A stretch of DNA of 64,000 nucleotides from Diphasiastrum complanatum. Lineage: Eukaryota > Streptophyta > Lycopodiopsida > Lycopodiales > Lycopodiaceae. The notes below the pieces were generated by a model, which worked only from the letters and a program-made list of their open reading frames with translations, searched no databases and was not told the DNA's origin. Of the stretch, positions 35,810 to 47,518 are shown piece by piece (position 1 is the stretch's first letter; each line of letters opens with the position of its first letter). The DNA is taken from the NCBI GenBank assembly GCA_029204225.1, contig CM055106.1:8978274-9042273 (forward strand). Reading direction: 5' to 3'. A program made the translations under genes and the position numbers.

Positions 35810-36769
35810 AGAACCAATTCTATGTACAATCCTGAAAGGTCCACAATAACGGGTAGAAAACTTATAATGATTTCCTGTATGTAACGTCTTAGAATCTTTC
35901 AGAATCCTAAGATATACTCAGTCATCAACTTTAAAATCTCTTGGAGATCTCTTAAGATCGGTATAGTATTTAGCTCTATCCTGAGCACTTCAGATACTAT
36001 CCTTAGCCACTTGCAACATTTCTTGCATATCATGCAAAATATCAGCAACCTTCTGGATCTTAATAGACTTCATCTCAACATTTACTGCAGATCTAGGTTG
36101 AAAATCGTACATAAGCATAAAAGGACTGTAACCTATAGTAGAGTGTTTTCTACTATTATATTCAAACTCAACCAGTGGGAGATAATCTTCCCAATGATAT
36201 TATTTGTGAGAAACATACGTCCTCAATATATCTTCTATAGTTTGATTAGTTCTTTCTGTCTGGCCATCTGATTCAGGATGATCAGAAGAACTCAAACTCA
36301 AAGAAGTTTCTAGTTTATGGAATACTGCTGACCAAAAGTAACCTGTGAATCTAGGATCTCTATCACTAACAATGTCACTTGGCAGACCATACAACCGAAA
36401 TAATCTTTCAACAAAGATATGGGAAAAATCAGAAGCCTATATAGTTGACTTGACTGGTATGAATGCAACTAACTTAGTTAACGGTTCCACTACAACCCAA
36501 ATAGAATCATTTTGCCGTTAGGTCTTTGGAAGTCCAACTACAAAATCCATAGATATGCTTTTCCATTTCTTATTTGGGATATCTAACGGATGTAACAAAT
36601 CACCAGTCTTATGGCGTTCAGCCTTTGCTAGTTGATAGGGTTTGCATTTAACAACATATGACTCGAGATATGGCTTGAGCTTTGGCCGATAAAATTTTCT
36701 CTTAACCATGTCGAGAGTCTTGTGTATACCGGGATGTCCTACACAGGGTATGTCATGACATTCAAACAA
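35810..36769 (-). pseudogene. Gypsy integrase
   Basis: Minus strand: the zinc-binding N-domain (GHPGIHKTLDMVKRKFYRP, later VVKCKPYQLAK, where the second Cys of C-x2-C is Tyr), then the core with WKSISMDFVVGLPKT, SDRDPRFTGYFW and the catalytic-Glu segment DGQTERTNQTIEDILR. The C-terminal linker (VADILHDMQEML) lies near 36050-36010. Integrase inserts the DNA copy into the genome. Stops near 36.5 kb and between 36.2 and 35.8 kb, plus the lost Cys, make it inactive. Confidence 0.88.
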
Positions 36770-36835
36770 AATCTTCCGTTTGAGCTCATCATCAATAGGT
36801 ACGCAAACTTTCCCATTCCGAAATAGTAATCCATC

Positions 36836-37525
36836 TCAAATGGTGAACTGTTCCACAATCTTCTTATCTTTCTTAGTTAGTTGAGTCATCTGTGTTTCTG
36901 ACTCAACACTGTCCACATTTCTTCCGGTCTGAACAATGTTCCAAATGTGACCAAAATGGGAATCTGATTCATATTTTCCTCTCAGCGAAAGATATAGATT
37001 CGTAGAAATCTGGGTGAATGACAACTCGTTCAGTTCACCGATCCGACTAATAGCATCTGCAACTTGATTAGAGGTGTCTCTTATGTAACAGATTTCATGA
37101 TCGAATTCTTGTATCAATTCAAGCCATCGAGCTTTTCTCCCTCGAAGATCATGTTGATTACAAAAATACTTAAGAGGCTGGTGATCTGTATACACTACAA
37201 GCTTACTACCATACAAGTAGTGTCTCCAGGTTTTAAATGCATGGATTACATCAAACAATTCCTTTTCCTGTGTAGTATAATGCAACTGAGGACCAGTGAA
37301 TGTTTTGCTTTCAAACGCTAGTGGCCTATCCATTTGTAATAGAACTGCTCCAACCACAACATCACTTGCGTCGGTTCTCACGATGTAAGGTAAATCTGGA
37401 TTTGCAATTTGTAACACGGGAGCTGATACAATCATTGTTTTAAAATTCTCAAAACATTGATTCAATTCCTCATTCCAAACAACAGACGGACTAGGCTGAT
37501 TCCTCTTTTTTTTTTTTATTAACAA
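36836..37525 (-). pseudogene. Gypsy RNase H and RT connection domain
   Basis: A 229-codon open frame on the minus strand. VVWNEELNQCFENFKTMI precedes RNase H with its catalytic set: RTDASDVVVGAVL (first D), TTQEKELFDVIHAFKTWRHY (E) and VVYTDHQPLKYF (second D), then a tail with NQVADAISR. RNase H removes the RNA strand after copying. It is well preserved and marks this as the youngest-looking gypsy coding sequence in the window, but it is separated by stops from RT above and integrase below. Confidence 0.92.
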
Positions 37526-37565
37526 TTCTTTTTGTCAGATTATTAAGCGATGCTGCTAACTTAGC

Positions 37566-39043
37566 CTAATCCTCAATAAATCTCTTGAAGAAAAGTGTAA
37601 AACCTAAAAAAGACTTTACTTGCCTCACAGTTTCCGGAATTGGCCACTCAATCACAATTTTGATTTTATCCTCGTCAATCTTGATCCCATTTACTGTGAT
37701 CTTATGACCGAGATGAATCAACTCTTGCTTAAAGAATTCACACTTGGAATCTTTAGCGTAGAATAACTCTTGACAGAGCTTCAGCAAGATGATTTTTAAG
37801 TGTTCTATGTGTTCCACCAAAGATTTATTGTAAACGAGAATGTCGTCTAAGAATACTACCACAAACATATGGACGAAATAAATCGTTCATCATGTGCTGG
37901 AACGTTGCTGGAGCATTCGTTAATCCAAATGACAACACTAGAAATTCATAATGACCAAATCTAGAACAAAATCCTGTCTTTTGGACATCTTCTGACTTAA
38001 TTCTTATTTGATGGTACCCTGTCCTGAGATCTATCTTGGTGAAATACCGTGCTCCACCCGAGCGATCTACAAGAGCATCCATCTTGGGTAATGGATATTT
38101 ATTCTTTATAGTCACTTTATTAAGGCCCTTGTAATCCACACACATCCGGAAACCTCCATCTTTCTTCACTTTAAGAAGAACAGGAGTGCCCCATGGCGAT
38201 TTACTAGATTGTATATGTCCCATCCTCACATAGTTTTCTATTTGATTTGAAATCTCTGTCTCCTCTTTATGAGAGAACCTATATGATTGTCTAGAGACAG
38301 GTTGACTTCCTGGAATTAACTCAATCATGCAGTCTACTGACCTAGACGGTGGTAAACCATGAGGTAATTTAGATGGAAAAACATCTCTAAATTCATTTAT
38401 GATCTGTTCTTTCACTGCTTGTTCATGATCTATATTTACTGAGTTAAGAATTGTTGAGAATTCACAACCATTTAGATTCATTTCAGGAACATGTCCAACT
38501 GGAATAACATAATTTGAAAAAACTTCATACTCAGAATAATCCAATGCTTCCATTTTATTAACTATAGAAATCTGATCCAACGGACGTACAGAAATACTGC
38601 CAAATAATGTAACTACCTTATCACCCTCCTTGAAAGTGAGAACGTGCTTCTCAAAATTAATTAACAGAGAAGGCGATTTACTGAATAACCATTCGTAACC
38701 TAAAATTAAATCAGTACAAGCTAGGTCTAAAACATGAAAATTAACTAATTCTGTGTATCCTTGCACCAAAACTAGGAGCTTTGGGACTTTTACGTTCCAA
38801 GTCTCCAACTCTGCTCTTGAAGCTAGATAAACTTTATATCTATGATTGTTGGCTTCAGTTTCCAAGCTGAGTTTCTGCACAAGACAAGAATTAATAAAAT
38901 TATGAGTTGAACCATTGTCCAACAAAATACTCACTTCTTGATCTTTAACTGTGCCAATTAAACGAAGAAGTTCATTAGGCAAGAAAGAAGTAGTACTAAA
39001 AGAACATTCACACTCACAATCCTTCCGGTTAATTTTCAAAGTC
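37566..39043 (-). pseudogene. Gypsy protease and reverse transcriptase, second copy
   Basis: Minus strand. A 404-codon frame (39039-37825) carries the protease with [20 protein letters not shown] (D-x-G-S/T active site), the linker, and RT motifs [32 protein letters not shown] and [14 protein letters not shown] frame change then leads into 37868-37566 with [14 protein letters not shown] (catalytic F-x-DD) and the thumb. The shift follows a roughly 9-base loss near the PYVCG/MFVVV junction relative to the other copy. 37638-39043 is the right-hand unit of a tandem duplication of this whole segment. Confidence 0.92.
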
Positions 39044-40478
39044 TTGGCTACTCAATTACAATCTTGATTTTATCCTCGTCAATCTTGATCCCATTTACTG
39101 TGATGTTGTGATCGAGATGAAGCAACTCTTGCTTAAAGAATTCACACTTGGAATCTTTAGCGTAGAGTAACTCCTGACAGAGCTTCATCAAGATGATTTT
39201 TAAGTGTTCTATGTGTTCCACCAAAGATTTACTGTAAACGAGAATGTCGTCCAAGAGTACTACCACAAACTTCCCCAAATATGGACGAAATAAATCCTTC
39301 ATCATTTGTTGGAACGTTGCTGGAGCATTCGTTAATCCAAATGACAACACTAGAAATTCATAATGACCAAATCTAGAACAAAATCCTGTCTTTTGGACAT
39401 CTTCTGACTTAATTCTTATTTGATGGTACCCTGTCCTGAGATCTATCTTGGTGAAATATTGTGCTCCACCCAAGCGATCTACAAGATCATCCATAGTCAC
39501 ATTATTAAGGCCCTTGTAATCCACACACATCTGAAAACCTCCATCTTTCTTCACTTTAAGAAGAACAAGAGCGCCCCATGGTGATTTACTAGATTGTATA
39601 TGTCCCATCCTCACATAGTTTCTATTTGATTTGAAATCTTTGTCTCCTCTTTCTGAGAGAACCTATATGGTTGTCTAGAGACAAGTTGACTTTCTGGAAT
39701 TAACTCAATCATGCGGTCTACTGACCTAGACGATGGTAAACCACGAGGTAATTCAGATGGAAAAACATCCCTTATGATCAGTTCTTTCATTGCTTGTTCA
39801 TGATCTAAATTTACTGAGTTAAGAATTGCTGAGAATTCACAACCATTTAGATTCATTTCAGGAACATCCACAACTGGAATAACATAAATTGAAAAAACTT
39901 CATACTCAGAATAATCCAATGCTTCCATTTTATTAATTGTAGAAATCTGATCCAACGGACGTACAAAATTACTGCCAAATAATGTAACTACCTCATCACC
40001 CTCCTTTGAAAGTGAGAACGTTCTTCTCAAAATCAATTAACAGAGAAGGCGATTTACTGAATAACCATTCGTAACCTAAAATTAAATTAGTACAAGCGAG
40101 GTCTCAAACATGAAAATTAACTAATTTTGTGTGTCCTTGCACCAAAACTGGGAGCTTTGGGACTTTTACGTTCCAAGTCTCCAACTTTGCTCTTGAAGCT
40201 AGATAAACTTTATATCTATGATTGTTGGCTTCAGTTTCCAAGATGAGTTTCTGCACAAGACAAGAATTAATTGAACCACTGTCCAATAAAATACTCACTT
40301 CTTGATCTTTAACTGTGCCAATTAAACGAAAAAGTTCATTAGGCAAGAAAGAAATAGTACCAAAAGAACATTCACACTCACAATCCATCCGGTTAATTTC
40401 CAAAGTCTTACCCTTGCCTCCTGGGATTTCTATCATGTGAGCAGACCTTTTTTTTCTTTCTGGACAAAATTTCATCAT
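39044..40478 (-). pseudogene. Gypsy protease and reverse transcriptase, first copy (duplicate)
   Basis: Minus strand, three open pieces: protease (40478-40104, VSILLDSGS then a 4-codon loss of THNF), linker (40036-39611), and RT (39614-39048) with [27 protein letters not shown] and intact VVVLLDDILVYSKS. Compared with the other copy it lacks about 27 bases in the RT palm (the KYPLPKM segment) and several in the linker. It ends abruptly in the RT thumb at KIKIVIE and is followed directly by a new protease start. By-eye identity to the other copy is about 93-95%. Confidence 0.92.
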
Positions 40479-40481
40479 ATG

Positions 40482-41326
40482 TCAAGGCTTCTTACAAACA
40501 AAACATAAGTTCTCTCTTTTAGCCTTTTCTCGGGACAATCTCTTTCTCTTTGGCTTCCTGGGTTCTGATGCTGCTTGATCTAATTCCTCAAAATATTTTG
40601 CTTGGTCTGGACCGCACTTCTTACTCTTCTTGGTTTTCAAAGTGGCTGGAATTTGCGCAAATTGCTTCTTGGATGCCACCACTATGGAATCATATGCTTT
40701 CACAATCTGAAACGCATCCTCGAGGCTTTGAAGCACATTTTGCCTACATTCGTTCTGATAGTCGGCTGGCAAACCTAGGACAAACTGCCATAATGCCAAC
40801 TTCGCATCGAATGATGGAACCCTATTCCATATGTCCATAAATTCCTGGATATAAGAGTCTAAACTCTTTATACCCATCTTGCAGTTCACGAACTTTAGGT
40901 AGTAGTCCACGTCATCAACAACTACGAAAGCTTTTTTGAAAACTTCTACAAACCCATCCCAAGTAGTTGGCTTCACCGGTAAATCTCGCCACCACGATGA
41001 CGCTTTGCCACGTAAGAACAACACATCACTTTCAATTTTTTTCTCATCAGGAACACCGTGCAGATTGAAGTAACTACTCCACTTGGCCAGCTAGTCCTTG
41101 ACGACCTCAAGTTTCTTCTCCTTCTTCTCGTCCAAATAAACCTCCGGCTGAAAACCGAGATTGGGGGAAGACATCAATTTGACTTAATTCAAAAGAACCT
41201 CCATTTGCTGATCTCTCATCTGATTACGATTATTCATGTCATTTAGTGCCGTACTCAACTGTTGACAAATCACCATATAAGATGGCGCACTTGGATTTGC
41301 AGCTTGATTTGAAGTTTCTTCGGCCA
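40482..41326 (-). pseudogene. Gypsy Gag with broken zinc knuckle
   Basis: Minus strand, starting MAEETSNQAANPSAPSYMV at 41326, with stops before 41024, then a 180-codon open piece. The Gag core includes GKASSWWRDLPVKPTTWDGF and FKKAF, SLDSYIQEFMDIWNRVP and FVLGLPADYQ. The end is a nucleocapsid zinc knuckle reading CFVCKKP, a stop (TGA where GGA for Gly is expected), then HMMKFC, so C-x2-C-x4-H-x4-C is kept apart from that one codon. Gag forms the particle and the knuckle binds RNA. The protease follows directly. Confidence 0.9.
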
Positions 41327-41339
41327 TCTTGATATATCT

Positions 41340-43106
41340 ATCCTAGAAATTACTAAATCTAGTTAATATCTGATTAACTCATAGTGAAGTATTGTTGACC
41401 AAAAATTGACTAAAATTGACTCTAGTATGGTCAACTCACTATTTTTAGTCAATTTCATAGATATTACAAGAAACTGAAAAAAACTAAAAATTTTGAGTTT
41501 TCGCACTTTTAATTTTTTTTTTACGTTTTATAAAAATTCATAAAAAATCATAGCCAGATATTAAGCAGTCGAAATCGAAAAATTGGATCATTGTTCGATT
41601 CTAAATTTTACTTCACTAATGTCCATTAAGAATGCAAGACATGCGACATTAAACTGGTTTTTTATTTTACGGAATTTTACGTAAAAATTCAGTTCTACGG
41701 AAATTGTCATCTATAAAATCCAGTTTTGTATCTAACCGTCAGAGTATATGCGGCTGCTAATCTGGGAAGGTGTGGTGCTTGATTTGCTATCCTTCGTGCT
41801 ATTGATCGTCCCGATCTCAGATTCATCCGAAGGTGGGTCCCAAAGTGATTGGATCTTGCTTATATAGTAGGATGTAGTCTGGATCTAAAGGATCTGATCA
41901 ATCTGATCGGCCGGAAGTGAATTTTAGGCCTTTTACGGTGGTTTTTCCTTGATAACTTTTTACGCCTTGCACTAATTGACTTGAGATTAAAACAATAGCT
42001 GAATCTGATATAGATCTTTCCACTGATCTGGTCTGCGAGGGTTCTCTTGTGCGAGGGTTGGTTGTGCGAGGGTTCTTTAGTTATTTTTGCAGATAAAAAA
42101 TTTGATATCTCTCTAATCTTTGGGAAGTAACTCTCACAAGGCTCACAGTAGCTGGATCTGGGTCAGATCTCACTATAGAATTCTCTGCGAGAGTTAATTC
42201 TTGCAAAAAGTGAAAATTTCACTGTCTACGAGGGTCCAAAACTACTTTTTTGGTTTGATCTTCACCAAATCTCAAAACTAACTCTTGCAGGCTTCATCAC
42301 TGATGGAAATGATCATTCTGAATTGATTGAGAGTTTTTGCAAGAGTTCTTACTCGAAAGATTTGCTGGATCTTCACTTTTTAGTGATTTTCTTAGCACTT
42401 AAACCCAATTTTCTGATCACTAGAATCAAAATAACTCTTGCAAGCTCTTCTGTGTCCTGGTCTCACTGAGATGAACTTCAAAATCCTCTATGAGAGTTTT
42501 TGCCCACTAGAACTGAAAATTTTGGTGTCTACGAGGGGTCCCTGGTACTTTCCCATCTTTTTTTCACTGGAAACTCTCGCACAGACACTTAGACATTATC
42601 GCAAGCTTCTCTATGTCCTGGTCTCACTGAGATGGAACTTTAGAGGGCTTTGCGAGAGTTCTTATGAAGATTTGAATTTTTTTGGACTTTTTCAGGGGTT
42701 TTTTAAAATTTTTATGATTTTTCTCTGATTTTTACAATTTGCTTGGAACTAATTCTCGTAGGCTTCTATGCAGATCTGGGACAGTACCCTGGAGCTGCTG
42801 CCAGTCATGCAAGGGTTAATTCCCACTGGTTCTGGAGATATAAAAATCTGATGAGATTTTAGGCTCTTTTTCCTTCCAAAATGCAGATTGGTGTCTTTTT
42901 GGATTTTTTGGCTGGTTGGTTTGGGTTTCAAGCCCTTAGAGGCTATTCAGGGCCTCCTCTACTCTCTCACACCTCCCCTGCTAGCTGTGAACAGTCCAAA
43001 CACAAAAACAATACAGAAAACTAACTCTAAACTCCAAAAAATTTAACTACAACTACTCTAAAAAGCAAGAAAATACCTAAAATGCAGCTAAACTAGTTAG
43101 TGGAAA
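41340..43106 (-). other. Leader-like DNA without genes
   Basis: No coding motif on either strand. It lies between the Asp-type primer site and Gag. Many GCGAGGG, GCGAGAG and CTCGCA words occur (for example at 42036-42075, 42190, 42575 and 42650), recalling the CGAG-rich leader at 6.9-8.0 kb of the other Asp-primed element. I read it as the untranslated leader of the Asp-primed element, joined by deletion or recombination to the initiator-Met lineage gypsy body at about 41.4 kb. Confidence 0.45.
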
Positions 43107-43128
43107 CCTATCCCTGGCATCGGCGCCA
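43107..43128 (-). promoter_or_regulatory. Primer binding site (Asp tRNA type)
   Basis: The minus strand reads TGGCGCCGATGCCAGGGATA one base after the LTR end, matching the complement of the plant Asp tRNA 3' end (TGGCGCCGTTGCCGGGGAT) with two mismatches. It fixes the orientation of the LTR as minus. Confidence 0.75.
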
Positions 43129-43129
43129 C

Positions 43130-43946
43130 TGTAGGGTCGAAGATCTTGCGTAGTATAGCCCTCCTGCCTATCAACAAGGGTTAGATCATTGGATAGGTAC
43201 CTAACTATGCATAGATGCTAAATTTAGTTAGTTTCCTACTTCCTCCCTAACTCTATTCACCACTAGCACTACTCTCCCTTAACTCTACTCCTCTACACTA
43301 ACATTCATCATGATTTGGGTGCAGGAAAGGGATAGAAAAGGAGAGGAAGAGAGACGAGAAGAGAGAAAGAGAGAGAGAGATGAGATGGAGGTTAGCTCAA
43401 GCTCAATGTCATTGCTTATGGAAAAACCTTAACTAGCATAACCAAAAAGCATGGGAAATGAAAATAACAAGCAATCACAACAATAGCATAAGCAAGATTG
43501 ATTAGCAAATGAGGATGCTTGAGCTCTCAAAATGGTAGAATCTCCTCCTCTCTATTAAGCATGAAAATAGTGTACAAATGGTGCCTTTTTATAAAATGGG
43601 GAACACCCTTGCCCCTCAATCCTATTGGCTAATATTCACATTGATCCTATCCATTCATCTTGGACCCAACTTGATCCAAGGGTCCACAAAAAGTACATTG
43701 GAAATCACAAGATTCATGTGAGTCCAAAATTGGACCCAACTCTAAAAAGTAAACTCTAAGTTTAGAATTGACTTTGGGCCTCAAGTTTTATTTTAATTAC
43801 AAAGGGCCCAAGTATATTATTTCATTTGCAACTTCACTTGCATGCTCATTGGGCCATGGGCTTATACACGCAGGATGCCATGCCCTCGCAACACATTTTA
43901 TTGGATGATTTTATTTATTTACACTTTTTTGGGAATACCCCCAACA
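43130..43946 (-). mobile_element. 817-bp LTR, copy 2 of the Asp-primed class
   Basis: The minus strand starts TGTTGGGGGTATTCCC at 43946 and ends CGACCCTACA at 43130, a TG...CA structure. A TATA-like TTTTATAAAAAGG lies near 43590, followed by a CT-rich leader (GA-rich on the plus strand, about 43350-43385). The primer site follows. What precedes it (43974 upward) is the same accessory ORF sequence found before the 3' LTR at 33.6 kb, so this LTR may be shared by two tandem elements. Confidence 0.75.
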
Positions 43947-43973
43947 GAGTGGTATCATCCTTAATTGGCCCAA

Positions 43974-45082
43974 ACACATGTGAGTTATAGGGCAAACATT
44001 GAGAGCGTTGCCACTCCTCATCGTCATTGGCGCTCTAGATCCATGCCAGGCATACTGGAAGTTGACTTGGTTGTTCCAACCCCTGATGCTTGGAATGATT
44101 GGCCAGTTAGGTGGTGCTCTAGCATCCTACTTTTCCGACCATGTCTCATGTATGGGGACGGACAGACCATGGGCATGTGAAACAATGGTAGTTGTTGGGA
44201 CATCAACTTCTTTCGGGGCCTTGTCAAAGTCTTGCACTACAGGAATGTGGTATCTGGCTGTGTGGATTGCTCTTTGGTTGTTGTGTTGAGTGAGAGTACC
44301 TTGTCATAGACACTTGGGGGATGGGCTCCATTAGGGTATGCCATATATGTGCGTTGTGGGGACTCACGTTCTGGATCTGTGATGATTTTTTTTTCTCCTC
44401 GAATGTCATATGCCCCTTGATTTGTTGTGGTAGCTGTCTGATCCTTTTGTGGGCCCCTTCTACTATGTCTCTTTGTAAGGGAAGCTCTTTAGATCTTGCT
44501 TACAAATCAAGGTGAGAGAGATTCTGGCCTTCTTCCTTCTTTCCACTTTGAAAAGATTTACCACAAAGGTGGCTGCCCCTTGGAGGACCTCATCCACAAT
44601 GGCGTCTATTAGGATTCCATCATTGGTGCACCATGCTCGCTTGATGGTAGCCATAAATGCTTTGACATCGTTATTTGCCAGAATGTGTATCGGCCCATTT
44701 GGAATCCCAATAGCCTCTAGGTCTTTGACGGTGTATGAGACGTTGTGTGTAATTTTATTTAGCCTGTACTGAAAGGTAGGCTTGTCTTGAGTGGCAGTTT
44801 GGTAGGCATACTCCACTATTGTTGCATACTGGCGAAGAGAGAGGAGATAGTCCTGGAATCCGTAGATCTCCACCACTTTCTGGCTTCGTAAAGCTTTGGA
44901 ATTTGGAGGAGTTCCAGTAGTGCAAGCTTTTCCTCTATTAATTCTTCATTTGAGGTGTGTGGGGATAGATCTTCGTCTCCCACATTGAATTTTGGATCGA
45001 GATCTTGAGAAAGTTTGATTTTCTTGGCTGGCCTAGTAGGATCTACTATGACTTTGCCTTTCTCCTTAGCATTATTCATCAT
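43974..45082 (-). pseudogene. Accessory ORF, copy 2 (unrecognised protein)
   Basis: On the minus strand from 45082: MMNNAKEKGKVIVDPTRPAK, a Lys-rich start followed by an acidic stretch (NVGDEDLSPHTSNEELIEEK). After one frame change comes a 137-codon piece (44876-44463) with YLLSLRQYATIVEYAYQTA, LEAIGIPNGPIHILANNDVK and VDEVLQGAATFVVNLFKVER. It then continues in broken frames (FDKAPKEVDVPTTT) toward the LTR. Reassembled roughly from both copies it would have been about 350-400 residues, ending next to the LTR. The start has the look of a nuclear-localisation segment (PAKKIKLSQ). I do not recognise the family; it is not Gag, protease, RT or integrase. Damage: at least one frameshift and a roughly 190-base internal deletion. 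Confidence 0.55.
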
Positions 45083-45315
45083 TGTGGTAAGTTTAAGCCC
45101 AAAAAGTACTTAAATTTTCTTATATAGTAAGTTCAAAATCTTTAAAGAGCAAGAAAAATTGCTAATTCTAACAAGTGAGCTTTGAGAACGTTTGGATGGC
45201 CTCTGGGAATGCTTGGGGTATGCTTAGGAACAGTGGAAATATTTTGAAAATATTTGGCAGCATCTCCTTAGCAAATGTGAGTTTTAGTGCATTCTCACAT
45301 CCTTATATAGCCCAG

Positions 45316-45335
45316 CCCCCCCCCCCCCCCCCCCC
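45316..45335. repeat. Poly-C run
   Basis: A 20-base C run following TATATAGCCCAG. It could form an i-motif/G-quadruplex, and its length is unreliable. Confidence 0.9.
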
Positions 45336-47140
45336 AAATTTGGGGAATATAAAGGTTAGGTATCTCAAACAAGGGTAAAAATGGTCAAAAAGCTCAATTC
45401 AACTAAAGAAATCACTTAGACTCATTTTTCTGGGAGTTTGGATGGGGATCTAAGTTTGCCTGCTTGACAATAGATTTAGCATGCTGAAGGCATAAAATAT
45501 CAAGGGGGAGAACCTAGATCTTAATTCCACACATTTGGAAAGTCTGTTTGGTGATTTTTTGAAAATAGGTTCGTCAAAAAAATTGGCTTAGAGTTTGGGT
45601 TCCCCTACTTCACTGATGAAAGAGCATGTTATGAGGAATTTAACTTGAAGAGGGCGAACCTAGATGTCAAACCTACAAGGCTATAGAGTGGTTTAAGTGA
45701 TTTTTGCTATGTTGGGCCTACAGGACTAGAAATTAGGGTCCCATGTTTGTCTGACTCAATCTAGACTCATCATGATGTGTTCTTGCAATGGTCAAATAGG
45801 AGAACCTAGACAACAAGAATCAAGAGAGTTATTGAGGTTTTTTACTCCTATAATGTCTTTTGCTATTGTACTCGGCTGAATAGTGAAGGACCTTTGGAAA
45901 GTTCATATCATTGGCAAATTGATGTTTCTTCACTGGCACTGTTTTTAAGAATCTGTGATGAAGATTTTATTTTCTTTGTCCAAACTGATTGATTCATCTT
46001 GTTGCACAACACTGTGTTTGGTGGTCTTCAGCTTCTTTACTTGTAACATGTACTAACTCCATGAATCACTTGGACTACCCTTCTGTCCCTAGAAGAACTC
46101 TACTCTCAGCACATATACTCACTCACTGTACATTGTATCATGAAAAACAAGTAGATAAAAGAACTGTTCATAGATAACTAGAAAATACAAAGAAAAGAGA
46201 GAAACAAAAAACAAATAAAGCCGACAAAGATAGAGATGGTTTATACAGTGGCCAATTGAATTGCGCCATTTTCAAATATTTTTGTCACACACGATAGCCT
46301 AGTCCTAGGCTTGAAAATTTCACTTCGTGACCTTGCATTGATACATCAATGCTAGGTCACCTTTGTGTAAGTCCTTCTGTTTTAGGACATGATCATGCCA
46401 AGCTTTGCGACATTTTTTTCAGTGTGTAATGCATGCAAGACAATCATTAGAGGAGTTTTTAGTTCCAAAAGGGATGGATGTAAGAAATTGTGTCATAGTA
46501 AAATGACTAGAAATTTTTGTCATCTTTTTAGTTTCCGATGCTGTCTGCCAGCTAACTTGTGGTTGGCTCAATTTTTGAAGTATATTAACAATGCGCATGA
46601 AACAAAGCATGTTGCCAAGAAACAAAGCATGCACCACAAGCGAGAGAAAATTCCCTTCAAAATTTCATGTGTAAAGGAGTACACAACTCCTAAAGCCCAT
46701 GATCAACATTTGTAAATCGAAGATAGGACCTCTAGTCTTTTAGATTTCTTCGATCATGTTGTCACACTAATTTGCATTACATCTTCACAAATACTTGTGA
46801 GTCCTTCTGAAAATGACTTTGAGGAGCTTTGTGAGAAAGTTTTAGCAATGTAGACTCCTTTTGTAGTTTTTTTAATTGATGTTGTATGTCTTGTTCTTGC
46901 AGGTGCTCATTGTTTTTTGTAGAGTTCGGGCTTATTGGCATTTTATTCTCCCTTGGATTAATGGATGGTATTGTTGTAGATAATGTAGTTGTTGTTTCCA
47001 GCTTCTTGGTTGAGTAAGATGTTCAAGTGTGAAATTAAAAGTCATAATTTTAGGTTTTTACTTTGTCAGATTTTGATATGGGATTCGAGCGATAGCTGAG
47101 TACTCTAAATTTTCAAACAAAAGTAAGCTCACATATTTTA
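45336..47140. other. No gene supported
   Basis: AT-rich, unassigned. The longest open frame (46389-46715, plus strand, 108 codons) is Cys/Lys-rich with no family signature or convincing start context, so it is not called a gene. AAACAAAGCATG is repeated at about 46601 and 46621. Confidence 0.4.
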
Positions 47141-47518
47141 ATTTTTCTTGGTACCAAAATGTACAGACGATTGATGAGGTGACATATCACTATCATGCGA
47201 GGATCTATATTTTTGGTAAGAAAACTTATCTATTCTTCCGTGATTCAAATATGTACAAATATTTGATGATGTGGCATAAGTTCTATTTGACTTTTTTTGC
47301 AAATGTACATATTAGATTAAGCACCTCTTTTTTAAGGATGAAGGGTTTGGAAGACAAGGCTAAACCTTGTAGAGATTCAAATCCCCTTCCCTTAAACTAT
47401 TAAAATAAAAATACTTGAAGCTAGCTGAATTTTACTATATACTTTTCTCAAATTTGGAAATGTAAATTAAAAAAGAACTCAATTATCAAATAAAAATAAG
47501 ACCTCTATACTTCTATAG

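Noticed and set aside
43130-44300. Plus-strand reading of the 43.1 kb LTR with an initiator-Met primer at 43950
   Set aside because: Only 8 of 12 primer bases match and a 3-base spacer intervenes, whereas the minus-strand Asp site matches much further and the TATA/CT-leader order fits the minus strand.
46389-46715. 108-codon open frame as a host gene
   Set aside because: No domain, no conserved composition, and similar lengths occur by chance in AT-rich DNA.
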